Source: Bacteroides sp. An322 (lineage in GTDB: Bacteria; Bacteroidota; Bacteroidia; Bacteroidales; Bacteroidaceae). Taken from it: a stretch of DNA of 64,000 nt. Shown here piece by piece: positions 36,663 through 46,078 of the stretch; the stretch's first letter is position 1, and each line of letters starts with the position of its first letter. Both the position numbers and the translations under genes were made by a program. Where the stretch lies: the NCBI RefSeq assembly GCF_002161765.1, contig NZ_NFIN01000007.1:103269-167268 (forward strand). Direction: 5' to 3'. Under the pieces are notes generated by a model. It saw only the letters and a list, made by a program, of their open reading frames with translations, searched no databases and was not told where the DNA came from.

Positions 36663-39600
36663 TTAGAAAGTGAGTTGCAATCCCAATGTATATGTCCTTA
36701 CCAACGGATAAAGCCCGTCAAAACGTTCCGTACCCTTATCCCAGCCAGCAATATCCACCTCTGGATTCACGCCACTATATTTCGTAAACATACAGACATT
36801 GCCCACGGTAGCATAAATCCGGAACCGGTCAACCCACTTGCAATAGTTTTTCAGCGAAAGTGAATATCCCAAAGAAATGGCGTCAATCTTCAGGAAAGTC
36901 CCGTCCTCCAAATAATAGTCACAAATCTGTTTCTCGCCGCGGATGTGGTTGAATTTCCCATAAGCGTCTTTCAGCACATTGCATTCGTCGATTCCTTGAA
37001 TACCGAAATACATGTTAATCATGTTGTACACGTCAAACTTAATCCAACTGCGCATATTGATATTCAGGTCGAAATTCTTGTACATGAAAGAGTTGTTCCA
37101 GCCCAACATGACCTTTGGTATGTAATTGCCCATGTAGCGCTTGTCCGCTTCGGTCTTTTGGGCGGCAGGGATAACCTCTCCGTCTTTATTATACAACAAG
37201 AAATTGCCGTCCTCGTCGAATCCTGCGAATTTCCACAGATAAAAGGCACCAATGGTAGAACCTTCCTCCATTCTGGCTGCATCTCCCGGCATACCCGGCA
37301 CAGGAAATGAATTGCCATTATAGTAAGTATTATTTCCCCACAACGTAAGGATCTTACCTGTATTATGAGCTAAATTCACCTTGGAAGTCCAGACAAAATC
37401 CTTCCGTTGGATGATGTCCCCTCCAAGTTCTAACTCCCAACCTTTGCTCTCCATCGCGCCAATGTTCTGCCATTGGGTACCTTGAATATAAGGAGGTTGC
37501 GGCACTTTCACTTCATAAATCATGTTGTCAATCTTCCGGCGGTAATAGTCAAACTTGCCATAGAAACGGTTGTTGAAGAAAGAGAAATCCACACCGATAT
37601 TCCATTCTTTCTTTTCTTCCCAACCTAAGTTCTCGTTAACATTCTGGGTCTTGCCATACGAATTTGCCCAGCTCCCATTAGGCAGCATCCACCAAGTGTC
37701 CGAGCCTAACACATTCGCCATATAGGAAGAATTGAAATCATTATTACCCGTCACGCCATAACCGAAACGGAGCTTCAAATCGTTCACCCAATCTACGTTC
37801 TTCATGAATGCCTCATTCGAAATCCGCCAGCCGCCTGACAAAGCCCAGAAATTACCCCAACGGTTTTTAGCGGCAAATTTGGATGAACCTTCGTGACGAA
37901 TGGTAGCCGTTACCATATACTTGTCATTATACGAGTAATTGGCACGGGCGTACAGGGCAAACAAACGTTCGGTAATGTTCTTTCCCGACCCCATTCCGGC
38001 TTTACCGTCACTCAGATAAGAACCTTTTCCTATATCCCAAAACCGGATTCCTTCTACATCGAAATTATAGTTTTCGGCATAAAAGTTCTCACCATTGCAC
38101 TCAAAATAAGAATAACCGGCTACAGCGTTCAAGCTATGCCCTCCTTCGAACTCTTTGATATAAGTGGCGTAACCTTCGGAAGTTAGATTCTCGGTTTTGC
38201 TGAACTCTAACTTCGCCCATCCGTTCCGATTATTGTTGATTTCATCCAAGTGATACCTGGACCTGAACTGATGCAATTCCCATTGACGGTTCTCATACCC
38301 TAACGTCTGTGTAAAAGACAATCCCGGAATTGCCTTGATATTCAGTTTAAAGGAAACCTCCGGCTTAAACCATTTGTCAAGCCCTTCGTAATCATACAAT
38401 TGGGCATTGGCCAATACGTTGTAATCCAAGTTCTCGCCAGTCCAGACATTAAATCCGGTCTCGCTTTCCGGGTCGTAAGGCGAACGGGTAGGATTGTTTC
38501 TCAACGCTTGCTGGAAATTGGGCCAGTTGTTGTTTCTCCAAGCCTGCCGGTAATCAACGTTCGGACGCACTTCCAGCCAACCGTCAAACAATTTAAAGTT
38601 GGCATTGATTCGTCCGCCATAATCCTGACGGGAATCGTCTATGGCTATACCTTCATTCTTTTGGTAAAAGAACGAAGCGTACATCCGGGCGTTTTCCGTT
38701 CCGAGGTCGATGGAAAGATTGTGCTTTTGGGAGAAATTGTTATCATTCACCAATTCTTCCCACCAGTCTACATCATCCCCATAATCGATGCCTACCTGAT
38801 GCTCTCTGTACTCATCTGCAGTCAACATACGAGGCTTGCCCCAATCCTGCTTTTTAGAAAGTTCCGTACTATAAGTCAGCCGGGCTTTCCCATTGGTGTT
38901 CGAACCGCTCTTGGTCGTAATCAAAATAACTCCCGAAGCGGCACGAGTTCCATAAATCGCACCGGCAGAAGCATCTTTCAAGACATCAATCGACTTGATG
39001 TCATCCTGATTAATCGAACGTATATCTCCACCGGGGAAACCGTCAATGACAATCAAAGGAGAGCGTCCCGCATTAATCGAAGTCATACCGCGCAACTGTA
39101 TCGTAGTCCCTCCGTTGACACTACCGTTATTCTGCAACAACAATCCGCTGATTTTACCTTGCAAAGCAGTCGTAATATCCGCCCCGCCTACTCCTTTCAG
39201 CATATCGTCGGCAGAAAGAGAAGTCACCGCACTGGTCACCTGCTTCTTTTCCATGGTTCCATATCCTACTACAACGACCTCTTCCAACGTCTCGCTATCT
39301 TCTGATAAGGTCACTTTGATAAGGCTTTGGTCTTTTACAGGCACTTCTTTCGTTTTATAACCGATGAAAGATATTTCCAAAATAGCATTAGACGGGACAT
39401 GCTGCAAAACAACACATCCGTTCAGGTCTGTCACATTACCTAATGTTGTTCCTTTCACCAATACATTCGCACCGATTAATTCACCGCTGCTGTCTGAAAC
39501 CATCACTGTTACAGTCCGGTCTTTCTGCATCACCGATTCACTACCGGCATTCTCTCCCGACAAAGCAGTTACATCAGCCAGCATGTCAATCCCAGGAAAG

Positions 39601-39686
39601 CATGCCAAACCAACGGCAATCCATAACGCCTTCTGCCGGGAAAATACATTTTGAATTTGTTTCTTAATTATCTTATCCGTTATCAT
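36663..39686 (-). CDS. SusC-like TonB-dependent transporter (second locus)
   Basis: The protein has 1007 residues. The start at 39686 (MITDKIIKKQIQNVFSRQ) gives a basic then hydrophobic export signal; an upstream alternative adds 13 residues. A carboxypeptidase-D-like domain (VTVMVSDSSGELIGANVLVK to SFIGYKTKEV), TonB-box region LEEVVVVGYGTMEKK, plug (LIVIDGFPGGDIRSINQDDI, VLKDASAGAIYGTRAASGVI) and barrel end (LVRTYTLGLQLTF) are all present. It imports the substrate or product of the neighbouring oxidoreductase and DUF1080 enzymes. The ligand is unknown. Confidence 0.94.
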   Translation of the reverse strand: MITDKIIKKQIQNVFSRQKALWIAVGLACFPGIDMLADVTALSGENAGSESVMQKDRTVTVMVSDSSGELIGANVLVKGTTLGNVTDLNGCVVLQHVPSNAILEISFIGYKTKEVPVKDQSLIKVTLSEDSETLEEVVVVGYGTMEKKQVTSAVTSLSADDMLKGVGGADITTALQGKISGLLLQNNGSVNGGTTIQLRGMTSINAGRSPLIVIDGFPGGDIRSINQDDIKSIDVLKDASAGAIYGTRAASGVILITTKSGSNTNGKARLTYSTELSKKQDWGKPRMLTADEYREHQVGIDYGDDVDWWEELVNDNNFSQKHNLSIDLGTENARMYASFFYQKNEGIAIDDSRQDYGGRINANFKLFDGWLEVRPNVDYRQAWRNNNWPNFQQALRNNPTRSPYDPESETGFNVWTGENLDYNVLANAQLYDYEGLDKWFKPEVSFKLNIKAIPGLSFTQTLGYENRQWELHQFRSRYHLDEINNNRNGWAKLEFSKTENLTSEGYATYIKEFEGGHSLNAVAGYSYFECNGENFYAENYNFDVEGIRFWDIGKGSYLSDGKAGMGSGKNITERLFALYARANYSYNDKYMVTATIRHEGSSKFAAKNRWGNFWALSGGWRISNEAFMKNVDWVNDLKLRFGYGVTGNNDFNSSYMANVLGSDTWWMLPNGSWANSYGKTQNVNENLGWEEKKEWNIGVDFSFFNNRFYGKFDYYRRKIDNMIYEVKVPQPPYIQGTQWQNIGAMESKGWELELGGDIIQRKDFVWTSKVNLAHNTGKILTLWGNNTYYNGNSFPVPGMPGDAARMEEGSTIGAFYLWKFAGFDEDGNFLLYNKDGEVIPAAQKTEADKRYMGNYIPKVMLGWNNSFMYKNFDLNINMRSWIKFDVYNMINMYFGIQGIDECNVLKDAYGKFNHIRGEKQICDYYLEDGTFLKIDAISLGYSLSLKNYCKWVDRFRIYATVGNVCMFTKYSGVNPEVDIAGWDKGTERFDGLYPLVRTYTLGLQLTF

Positions 39687-39754
39687 AATTCCTGATATAA
39701 ACACATAAATAAATATGAAATTCACTCACAAATATTCCAGATATGATTGTCATT

Positions 39755-40663
39755 TCAATATGCCGGCTTGATAAACGGAGCATCCAACAAATAGTCTATG
39801 CTCTCACGCACACTCTTCAGCACGTCACTCGTACTGTACGATTCGATTTCGGCAACGATATTCTTGACTCCCGCTACATCCGCATTCCGGAAAATAGCAT
39901 CATAGCCCACCATACCGCTCTGACCGATTTCACGATGGTCTTTCAGATGCAGCATCTTGAAACGTCCCGGATATTTATGGAAATAATCTACCGGACTCTG
40001 CTGTCCTCTCACTACCCAATAAACATCCATTTCAAAACATACGTACCGAGGGTCTGTATGCTGCAACAAATAATCCATCATAACCTCCCGGCCCTCTACC
40101 TTCTGAAACTCGTGCGCATGGTTATGATAACCGAACGATAAGCCTGCCGCTTGGCAGCGTTTTCCTATTTCATTAAAATAGGTGCAATACAATTCCAAGT
40201 CCTTGACCGTTTTGGGAACCTCCAAATAGGGGAAAATGATATACGACATTCCTGCTTCCCGATGGTCGGCTATGCATTGGTCCCACCAAGCCAACGCTTC
40301 CGACAAATCGCCGCTTTTCAGTTCTTCGGCATTCAACGCACGGCTGCAATGAGAAGACAAGACCTTCATGCCGGCACCCTCGATGTCGCGTTTAAAATCA
40401 GAAGGCGTACGCCCGTAGAACTTGCCTTCACCGTAATAGGCAGCCTCGATAGCTGTGTACCCCATATCAGCCAATTTCTTCAAAGTCTGGAGATATACCT
40501 CCGAAGCCTTTCCCTGCTGATTCACACCATTAATCAAATCTCGGACAGAATAAAGCTGAATGGCTATTTCTTTTTTCACACGCCCATGCTGCTGGGCTTC
40601 TACGAATTGGAACGGAATCCACAACAAGACTCCGATTATCCACAAACAAACTTGCTTTTTCAT
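39755..40663 (-). CDS. Exported sugar phosphate isomerase/epimerase-like TIM barrel
   Basis: The 302-residue protein has a Sec signal peptide (MKKQVCLWIIGVLLWIPFQF). It has an AP-endonuclease-2/xylose-isomerase-type barrel: IAIQLYSVRDLI, MGYTAIEAAYYG, GLSFGYHNHAHEFQ, YVCFEMDVYWVVRG, LHLKDHREIG and a metal-ligand Glu in VAEIESY. Periplasmic members found next to Gfo/Idh/MocA and DUF1080 proteins act on 3-keto sugars as epimerases, isomerases or eliminases; that role here is inferred from the neighbours. It is 69 bases upstream of the SusC start. Confidence 0.85.
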   Translation of the reverse strand: MKKQVCLWIIGVLLWIPFQFVEAQQHGRVKKEIAIQLYSVRDLINGVNQQGKASEVYLQTLKKLADMGYTAIEAAYYGEGKFYGRTPSDFKRDIEGAGMKVLSSHCSRALNAEELKSGDLSEALAWWDQCIADHREAGMSYIIFPYLEVPKTVKDLELYCTYFNEIGKRCQAAGLSFGYHNHAHEFQKVEGREVMMDYLLQHTDPRYVCFEMDVYWVVRGQQSPVDYFHKYPGRFKMLHLKDHREIGQSGMVGYDAIFRNADVAGVKNIVAEIESYSTSDVLKSVRESIDYLLDAPFIKPAY

Positions 40664-40840
40664 AGATTGGATCTGTTTTTTACGCTGCCCCAGGCTGAAT
40701 CGCTTCAGCCCGGAACAAACGTTAACCTAATAAATAGAATAAAAAGACATAGTAAAAAAGAGAGAACGACAAACAGGAATGCCCGCCAATCAGCAACCGA
40801 TTGCGGAATTTACCTTTCTGCTGTCTTGCGGGAGCAAAAA

Positions 40841-41034
40841 GCTTGCGATTTCGTCCTGCAACGCGCAGGAAGCTTTCCCGGCCTGGGATTCCGTCCTGCA
40901 ACGCGCAGGAAGCTTTCCCGGCCTGGGATTCCGTCCTGCAATGCGCAGGAAGCTTTCCCGGCTTGCGATTTCGTCCTGCAACGCGCAGGAAGCTTTCCGA
41001 GGCTTGCGATTCCGTCCTGCAACGCGCAGGAAGG
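40841..41034. repeat. Tandem array of a 40-base repeat, about 4.8 copies
   Basis: Copies start at 40841, 40881, 40921, 40961 and 41002. Each carries the hairpin TCCTGC-AACGC-GCAGGA and the word GGAAGCTTTCC. Copies differ at few positions (GCTTGCGA or GCCTGGGA; one ATGCGC). The fourth copy has one extra base. The unit is markedly G/C-rich compared with its surroundings. The unit length is not a multiple of three, so several frames stay open by chance; I see no real gene here. The array lies in the 415-base gap between the isomerase-like gene and the DUF1080 gene. Confidence 0.95.
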
Positions 41035-41079
41035 AATTGCATCCTATTTGACCGTTCTTGCTTGAGTTAGACTTCGATA

Positions 41080-41949
41080 TTAATCCAGTATTTTCACACG
41101 GATGTTTCTGAACCAAACATCGTCACCATGGTCTTGCAGGCCGATATAACCTTCGTGATTGTCGCCGCCGCAATTGTTCAGCAATTCAAACGCCAAGGGC
41201 CATTTCTCTTGGCTGAACTTGCTTTCCTGCAACATCTTCGTCCATTGCGGAGTCCACAAATGGTATTCAACCACATTTTCTCCGTTCTGGCCATGAATCA
41301 CCGTACCTTTATATACCATAATCTTAGCCTGGTTCCATTCGCCATACGGATGCTGGTTCTGAGGAACAGCCGGTATCATGTCATACAGCGAAGCGGACTG
41401 GCGGTTGTTGTCCTTTCCCAATTTCGCGTCGGGGTGATTGGCATTATCCAACACCTGATATTCCGGAGCGGAAATGTAAATCGGCTCGAGCACCTCATTC
41501 CCGTCTTTATCCTTCGATGTCACTTCTTGAGCCAAATACAAGATACCGGAATTTCCGCCCTTCGAGACTTTCCATTCCAAAAGCAATTCAAAGTTCTTGA
41601 ACTTATGTCCGAAAATCAAATCGCCGCCATCGCTGTTCTGCGCTTCACCGCCGCCCGAGCCATTGAACTTGATGCATCCGTCTTCGATAACCCAACGGGA
41701 AGGTACCCGGTCTTTTCCATAGCCACGCCATCCGTTGAATGTCTTTCCGTCAAAAATGGTAATGTATCCGTCTTTATCGATAGGAAGCTTCAAACTGTCT
41801 GTTTCGGGAGCCTTCAACGATGAAGAATAAGATAGAGTAGCAACCGTTTCTTCCTCCGGCTGATTTTCCGCTTTCTTCTGATTACCACCACAAGCGACCA
41901 AGGCACAACTCAATGCCAGTACGCCCAATGTCTGATTCATTTTTTTCAT
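41080..41949 (-). CDS. DUF1080 (3-keto-disaccharide hydrolase family) lipoprotein
   Basis: The 289-residue protein has a lipoprotein signal (LGVLALSCALVACGGN, Cys20). The concanavalin-like DUF1080 core shows IFDGKTFNGWRGYG, WVIEDGCIKFNGSG, FELLLEWKVSKGGNSGI, ISAPEYQVLDN and GYIGLQDHGDDVWFRNIRV, all typical. Characterised members cleave 3-keto-glycosides made by a Gfo/Idh/MocA oxidoreductase, and two such oxidoreductases are encoded directly upstream. Anchored in the periplasm or at the outer membrane. The 40-base repeat array follows its stop codon. Confidence 0.92.
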   Translation of the reverse strand: MKKMNQTLGVLALSCALVACGGNQKKAENQPEEETVATLSYSSSLKAPETDSLKLPIDKDGYITIFDGKTFNGWRGYGKDRVPSRWVIEDGCIKFNGSGGGEAQNSDGGDLIFGHKFKNFELLLEWKVSKGGNSGILYLAQEVTSKDKDGNEVLEPIYISAPEYQVLDNANHPDAKLGKDNNRQSASLYDMIPAVPQNQHPYGEWNQAKIMVYKGTVIHGQNGENVVEYHLWTPQWTKMLQESKFSQEKWPLAFELLNNCGGDNHEGYIGLQDHGDDVWFRNIRVKILD

Positions 41950-42005
41950 TTGAGTAATATTTAATTGATTGATAATGATTGAAACCTATAGAACCTTTCC
42001 GGAAA

Positions 42006-43481
42006 TTATCGAGGCATATCCGGCAATGCCCATCCCGCACGGTAATGATGCTTAATCAATTCTGCGGCAAATTCTTGCGCGTTAATGGCGTCTGTCCAAG
42101 TCTTATTGAACGACGGATGGCCGTTATGAATCGTAAAACCGTCTTTGACGCACGTCTTTATCGTCTCGTTCTCGCCAATGTTCGTGAAACGCATATTTTC
42201 GCCGTCCCATTCCAATGTCTTGTTCAAGCCTTGCAGACGGACAGCCAATACGCCCATCACAACCATTTCATTCAACGGACCCGCTTCTGAGAAAGCAGAC
42301 TTCACCGGTACCCGGTATTCAGGGTCTTCCTTGCAGGCGCGTACCCAATCCATTTCATGTGAAGTGGTCACGCGGCGGCATACCTTCGGCGCATTGGGCA
42401 CTCTTCCTGAAAGCAAGAAAGGATTTTCACCGTAACAACTGCATACCAACGTGTCTTTTGTCCCGTGGAAAATAGTCAACCCGCCATTAGCCGGCATCAA
42501 CGGTTTCCCTTCCGGAAAACCTTCCGGACGTTCGGGCAACAAACCGCCGTCATACCAATGCACTTCCACCTCAGGCATTGCTATTTTAGGCATATTCTCA
42601 CGAGCCGGGAAAATCATCTTGACATGCTGTGCCTGAGGCGCACAAGCGTTCAGCAACAACGTAGAGCTTGCTTCCACCTTTGTAGGATAGCCCAATTTCA
42701 ATGCTTTGAACGGCTGATGCAAAATATGGCAAGCCATATCTCCCAAAGCACCCGTACCATAATCCCACCAGCCGCGCCAGTTCCAAGGATGATAAATGGA
42801 ATTATACGGATTCAGTTTTGCCGGTCCGGTGAAAAGGTCCCAGTCTAATGTTTTAGGGATACGTTCCTCTTTCTCCGGAGAATTCAAGCCCTGCGGCCAA
42901 ATCGGACGGTCGGTAGCACATTCCACCTTTACGACATCACCGATTTCCCCATTCCAAATCCATTCGCAAACCAAGTCTGTGCCTTCGCCAGACGCTCCCT
43001 GATTACCCATTTGAGTCACTACGCCGGTCGACTCTGCCAATTTGGTCAACAATCTGGATTCATAAACAGAATGCGTCAAAGGTTTTTGGCAATACACATG
43101 CTTGCCCATCGTCATCGCATCGGCTGTAATGATAGCGTGAGTATGATCGGCTGTAGCAATCATGACCCCGTCTATCGATTTTCCCATTTCGTCCAGCATC
43201 TTGCGGTAATCCCAATATTTCTTGGCTTTGGGAAACTCGTCAAAAACCCCTTTCGCATAATTCCAGTCTACATCACACAATGCTACGAGGTTTTCAGTAT
43301 CTTTCACGGCATTGATATTGCTATGACCGATACCTCCCACTCCGATAGCAGCGATATTCAGCTTATCAGAGGGCGGAATATGCCCGAAACTTTTTCCCAA
43401 GATAGAACTTGGTGCAACAGTAATAGAAGCCAATGTAGCGGCTCCCGCTTTCAAAAAATCTCTTCTTGATACGTTTGACAT
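42006..43481 (-). CDS. Gfo/Idh/MocA oxidoreductase with Tat signal peptide
   Basis: The protein has 491 residues. The start at 43481 (ATG) gives MSNVSRRDFLKAGAATLASI, a textbook twin-arginine signal SRRDFLK; a TTG nine bases earlier is less likely. The Rossmann motif is AAIGVGGIGHSN, and the family's CQKPLTHS (EKP-type Lys) and the C-terminal domain WRGWWDYGTGALGDMACHIL are present. It presumably binds NAD(P) in the cytoplasm and is exported folded, then oxidises a glycoside at C3 in the periplasm. tatC and tatA are only two genes upstream in the same run. Confidence 0.93.
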   Translation of the reverse strand: MSNVSRRDFLKAGAATLASITVAPSSILGKSFGHIPPSDKLNIAAIGVGGIGHSNINAVKDTENLVALCDVDWNYAKGVFDEFPKAKKYWDYRKMLDEMGKSIDGVMIATADHTHAIITADAMTMGKHVYCQKPLTHSVYESRLLTKLAESTGVVTQMGNQGASGEGTDLVCEWIWNGEIGDVVKVECATDRPIWPQGLNSPEKEERIPKTLDWDLFTGPAKLNPYNSIYHPWNWRGWWDYGTGALGDMACHILHQPFKALKLGYPTKVEASSTLLLNACAPQAQHVKMIFPARENMPKIAMPEVEVHWYDGGLLPERPEGFPEGKPLMPANGGLTIFHGTKDTLVCSCYGENPFLLSGRVPNAPKVCRRVTTSHEMDWVRACKEDPEYRVPVKSAFSEAGPLNEMVVMGVLAVRLQGLNKTLEWDGENMRFTNIGENETIKTCVKDGFTIHNGHPSFNKTWTDAINAQEFAAELIKHHYRAGWALPDMPR

Positions 43482-43531
43482 AAGATTCAATTTTAAAGGT
43501 TAATATATTATTTAATGAAAAGCAGTCATGA

Positions 43532-44611
43532 TTAAGTAAAATGCCTTAGCAACCCATACCCGTTGGTCAGGGTTTTCCGGTGTTGCCTGATTTCTTCCAA
43601 TGTCTCAAGATTGCCGATTGCCGGCAGCCGGTGTGTGGAAGCATCTTCAAGGAACTTCCAAGCATACCCCGACGCTATGGCAGAGTCCCTCATCCGGGGC
43701 AAGTCGGGAGAGGGCTCGCCTTTCAGTATGCTTTCGGCAAAAAGAGAACAAAGCACATCAATGTTTTTCCCTCCGTAAGGCTTTTCAATACGTTCTGTCC
43801 GAGTAACTCCATGAAGCTCTACAACAGCTGTCTTAAAGTCGTGGGTCATCCGGGCTATCCCTTTCGTGCCGATTAAATCCACATACGAATTATGGGTCTG
43901 GTCTTTGGCTAATTGCCCATATACAAAGCCCTGGGTAATATCGAAAACAATTCCATTTTGGAAAGTACCCTGACACTGAAGCCACCAAGGGTCTTTATAA
44001 TTCCACATCCTCATTCCCTGCGCATGCCAAGTCTCATAATCACAACCCGCATACCATCTGGCTATATCCACATAGTGCATGCCGCAATCGTGAAATGCCG
44101 GACCTTCGTACTCATGACCTTCGCCGGGAGCCAATCCGGGCGTCATGTGACAAATACGGACAATAGCCAATTCTCCGATTTCTCCAGAATCTACAAATTG
44201 TTTCAACGCATGATGATACCAAGAATTACGCAAGTACAGATTAACGGTCGCGATAAGAGGATGATTCTCTACCAACTCTACCGCCTTCCATTCTCTTTCG
44301 ATAGAATCGGCAATCGGCTTTTCTGCCAAGATGTGCTTTCCATAGCGGACCGCCTTCTCTATCTGCCTCAAACGCTGGTCTGCCAATGTAAAAAGCCCTA
44401 CAGCTTGAACCGACGGATCTTCAAAAATCACCTGTTCATCGGATACAATCTGGGCATCCAGCCCCCATTGAAGGGCTTCTTTTCTGACAAGAGGATTTAC
44501 ATCACAGATATACGCAATATCCCACTTCCCGCTTTTTCTCATTTCGTCCAGATAGAACCGTCCCATTCTACCTAAACCTATAATCCCGATCTTTATTTGT
44601 ACATTTTCCAT
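43532..44611 (-). CDS. Gfo/Idh/MocA-family oxidoreductase (cytoplasmic)
   Basis: The 359-residue protein has no signal peptide and begins straight with the nucleotide-binding fold IGIIGLGRMGRFYLDEM. The catalytic Lys is in HILAEKPIADS, and the substrate domain has FHDCGMHYVDIARWYAG. The absence of a signal separates it from the Tat-exported relative downstream, so the pair may oxidise and reduce sugar in different compartments. It lies 20 bases downstream of tatC. Confidence 0.9.
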   Translation of the reverse strand: MENVQIKIGIIGLGRMGRFYLDEMRKSGKWDIAYICDVNPLVRKEALQWGLDAQIVSDEQVIFEDPSVQAVGLFTLADQRLRQIEKAVRYGKHILAEKPIADSIEREWKAVELVENHPLIATVNLYLRNSWYHHALKQFVDSGEIGELAIVRICHMTPGLAPGEGHEYEGPAFHDCGMHYVDIARWYAGCDYETWHAQGMRMWNYKDPWWLQCQGTFQNGIVFDITQGFVYGQLAKDQTHNSYVDLIGTKGIARMTHDFKTAVVELHGVTRTERIEKPYGGKNIDVLCSLFAESILKGEPSPDLPRMRDSAIASGYAWKFLEDASTHRLPAIGNLETLEEIRQHRKTLTNGYGLLRHFT

Positions 44612-44631
44612 GGTTTATTACATTTAAAGAA

Positions 44632-45444
44632 TTATGATTCACAATCTGACATCTCTTCCGGCTTGACCAGCAAAGCACTCAATTCCCACAAAATATAAAT
44701 AGGAATAAAGACTGCTAATAGCGTAAATGGGTCTGATGATGGAGTAATCACTGCAGCCACAACCAACAGGATGATAACTGCATATCTACGGTATTTCTTG
44801 AAAAACGTACGATTCAAGAGTCCTATTTTCGAGAACAAGACAGATAATAAAGGCAATTCAAACATAAGACCCATCATGAAAACCAACATGAAAAAGTTAT
44901 TCATGTATGAATCCAATGCCAAGTGATTGCCAATCAGAGAACTCAACTCATAAGTGTACAAGAAACGCAACGTCAGCGGAAACACCACTGAATACCCCAT
45001 CAAGCAACCCAAGAAAAACATCACTGTACCAAATACAAAAGCCCAACGCACTTTTGCACGTTCGTTGTCGTAAAGTGCCGGACAAACGAATTTCCATATT
45101 TCATAGATCATATAAGGGAAGACGAGCAACAAAGAAATCCAAAACGATAAGGACATGTGGACAAAGAACTGCGATGCCAATTTGATGTTGATGACATCCA
45201 CCTGCAACGGTTTTTCCAAAAAGCCAGGCATCAATGAAGTATAAGAACTCATTTGTCCCAAAAACCGATACAAGAAAAAATCGCTTTGAGCCGGAGCCAT
45301 AATCACATGGTCGAACAAATAAGGGATAAAAAGAAAACAAGCAATCACCCCTATCCCCCAAGCGACAAGGATGCGTATAAACATCCATCGTAGGATTTCC
45401 AAATGTTCCCAAACGGGCATTCCTGTATGATCTATTTCACGCAT
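44632..45444 (-). CDS. tatC: Sec-independent protein translocase TatC
   Basis: The 270-residue integral membrane protein has six hydrophobic segments. The N-terminal WEHLEILRWMFIRILVAWGI corresponds to the HLxELRxR motif of TatC. FPYMIYEIWKFVCPALYDNE and the Pro-rich FELPLLSVLF are family-typical. It recognises twin-arginine signals. It starts 5 bases after the tatA stop codon. Its insertion among enzymes that include a Tat substrate is notable. Confidence 0.95.
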   Translation of the reverse strand: MREIDHTGMPVWEHLEILRWMFIRILVAWGIGVIACFLFIPYLFDHVIMAPAQSDFFLYRFLGQMSSYTSLMPGFLEKPLQVDVINIKLASQFFVHMSLSFWISLLLVFPYMIYEIWKFVCPALYDNERAKVRWAFVFGTVMFFLGCLMGYSVVFPLTLRFLYTYELSSLIGNHLALDSYMNNFFMLVFMMGLMFELPLLSVLFSKIGLLNRTFFKKYRRYAVIILLVVAAVITPSSDPFTLLAVFIPIYILWELSALLVKPEEMSDCES

Positions 45445-45449
45445 AACTA

Positions 45450-45674
45450 TTATTTCTTTTCAGACATTGAAATATCTTTACTTGAATCGGCATCCAACCC
45501 TTTATCGATTTCTTTTTCGATGCCGTTCATCCCGTCTTTGAAAGTTTTGATTCCCTTGCCTAACCCATGCATCAATTCCGGAATTTTTTTCCCGCCAAAC
45601 AAGAGCAATGCTATAAAAGCAATCAACAAAATCTCAGAAGTTCCAATAGGACCTAAAAACAATAGTGTACTCAT
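45450..45674 (-). CDS. tatA: Sec-independent protein translocase TatA
   Basis: The 74-residue protein has one N-terminal membrane helix (ILLIAFIALLLFGGKKIPEL, with the conserved FGGKKIPEL hinge), then an amphipathic helix (GLGKGIKTFKDGMNGIEKEI) and an acidic tail. No tatB is nearby, as expected for Bacteroidetes minimal Tat systems. It is the first gene of the minus-strand run. Confidence 0.95.
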   Translation of the reverse strand: MSTLLFLGPIGTSEILLIAFIALLLFGGKKIPELMHGLGKGIKTFKDGMNGIEKEIDKGLDADSSKDISMSEKK

Positions 45675-46078
45675 AATACATAAAATTTAAAATTAGTTTT
45701 TTCGAATGGAGGTTCGGTTGAGAACCTTGTGTTGCAAATATAGAAGGATAAAAAAGCGGTTCTGAAAATCAAAAAACTTTTGTAGTAAAGACCAGACAAT
45801 AACAGTTCTATTTTCAAGGATTTAAGCAGACATGCAAATGTAATTTGAGGAGAAAAATTGAAGCCTTAATTCCTTCGTTTTTCAATAAACCATCTTTATA
45901 GTTTCCTAAGAAATGCACTGCAAATGATTCTTCTTATTCTACATTTTCTATTTATCGCTCTATTTTAGGGCACTATAAATCAACATTTTACAAATCATTC
46001 AAAAAAAATGCTCTACATAAAAGCGGTAAAAATCAAATAATTCATAAATTCGTACGTTTAAATTCAATTTTTAAAGTT
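45675..46078. promoter_or_regulatory. Divergent region between tatA and the DUF6377 regulator
   Basis: A -7 box TATATTTG on the minus strand (CAAATATA at 45735-45742) lies about 60 bases upstream of tatA. Towards the regulator only a weak TACGTTTA at 46053-46060 is seen. The rest is AT-rich, and I find no gene in it. Confidence 0.5.

Noticed and set aside
40841..41034. Possible CRISPR array
   Set aside because: The 40-base units are contiguous with no variable spacers and no cas genes are near, so it is a simple tandem repeat.
40779..41116. Several open frames of 70-108 residues on both strands over the 40-base repeats
   Set aside because: They arise because the repeat unit contains no stop codon in most frames. 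They share no start signal and translate as the same shifted repeat, so they are not genes.
43482..43490. TTG start three codons upstream of the Tat-exported oxidoreductase ATG
   Set aside because: The ATG at 43481 gives a standard Tat signal, and no ribosome-binding feature favours the TTG.
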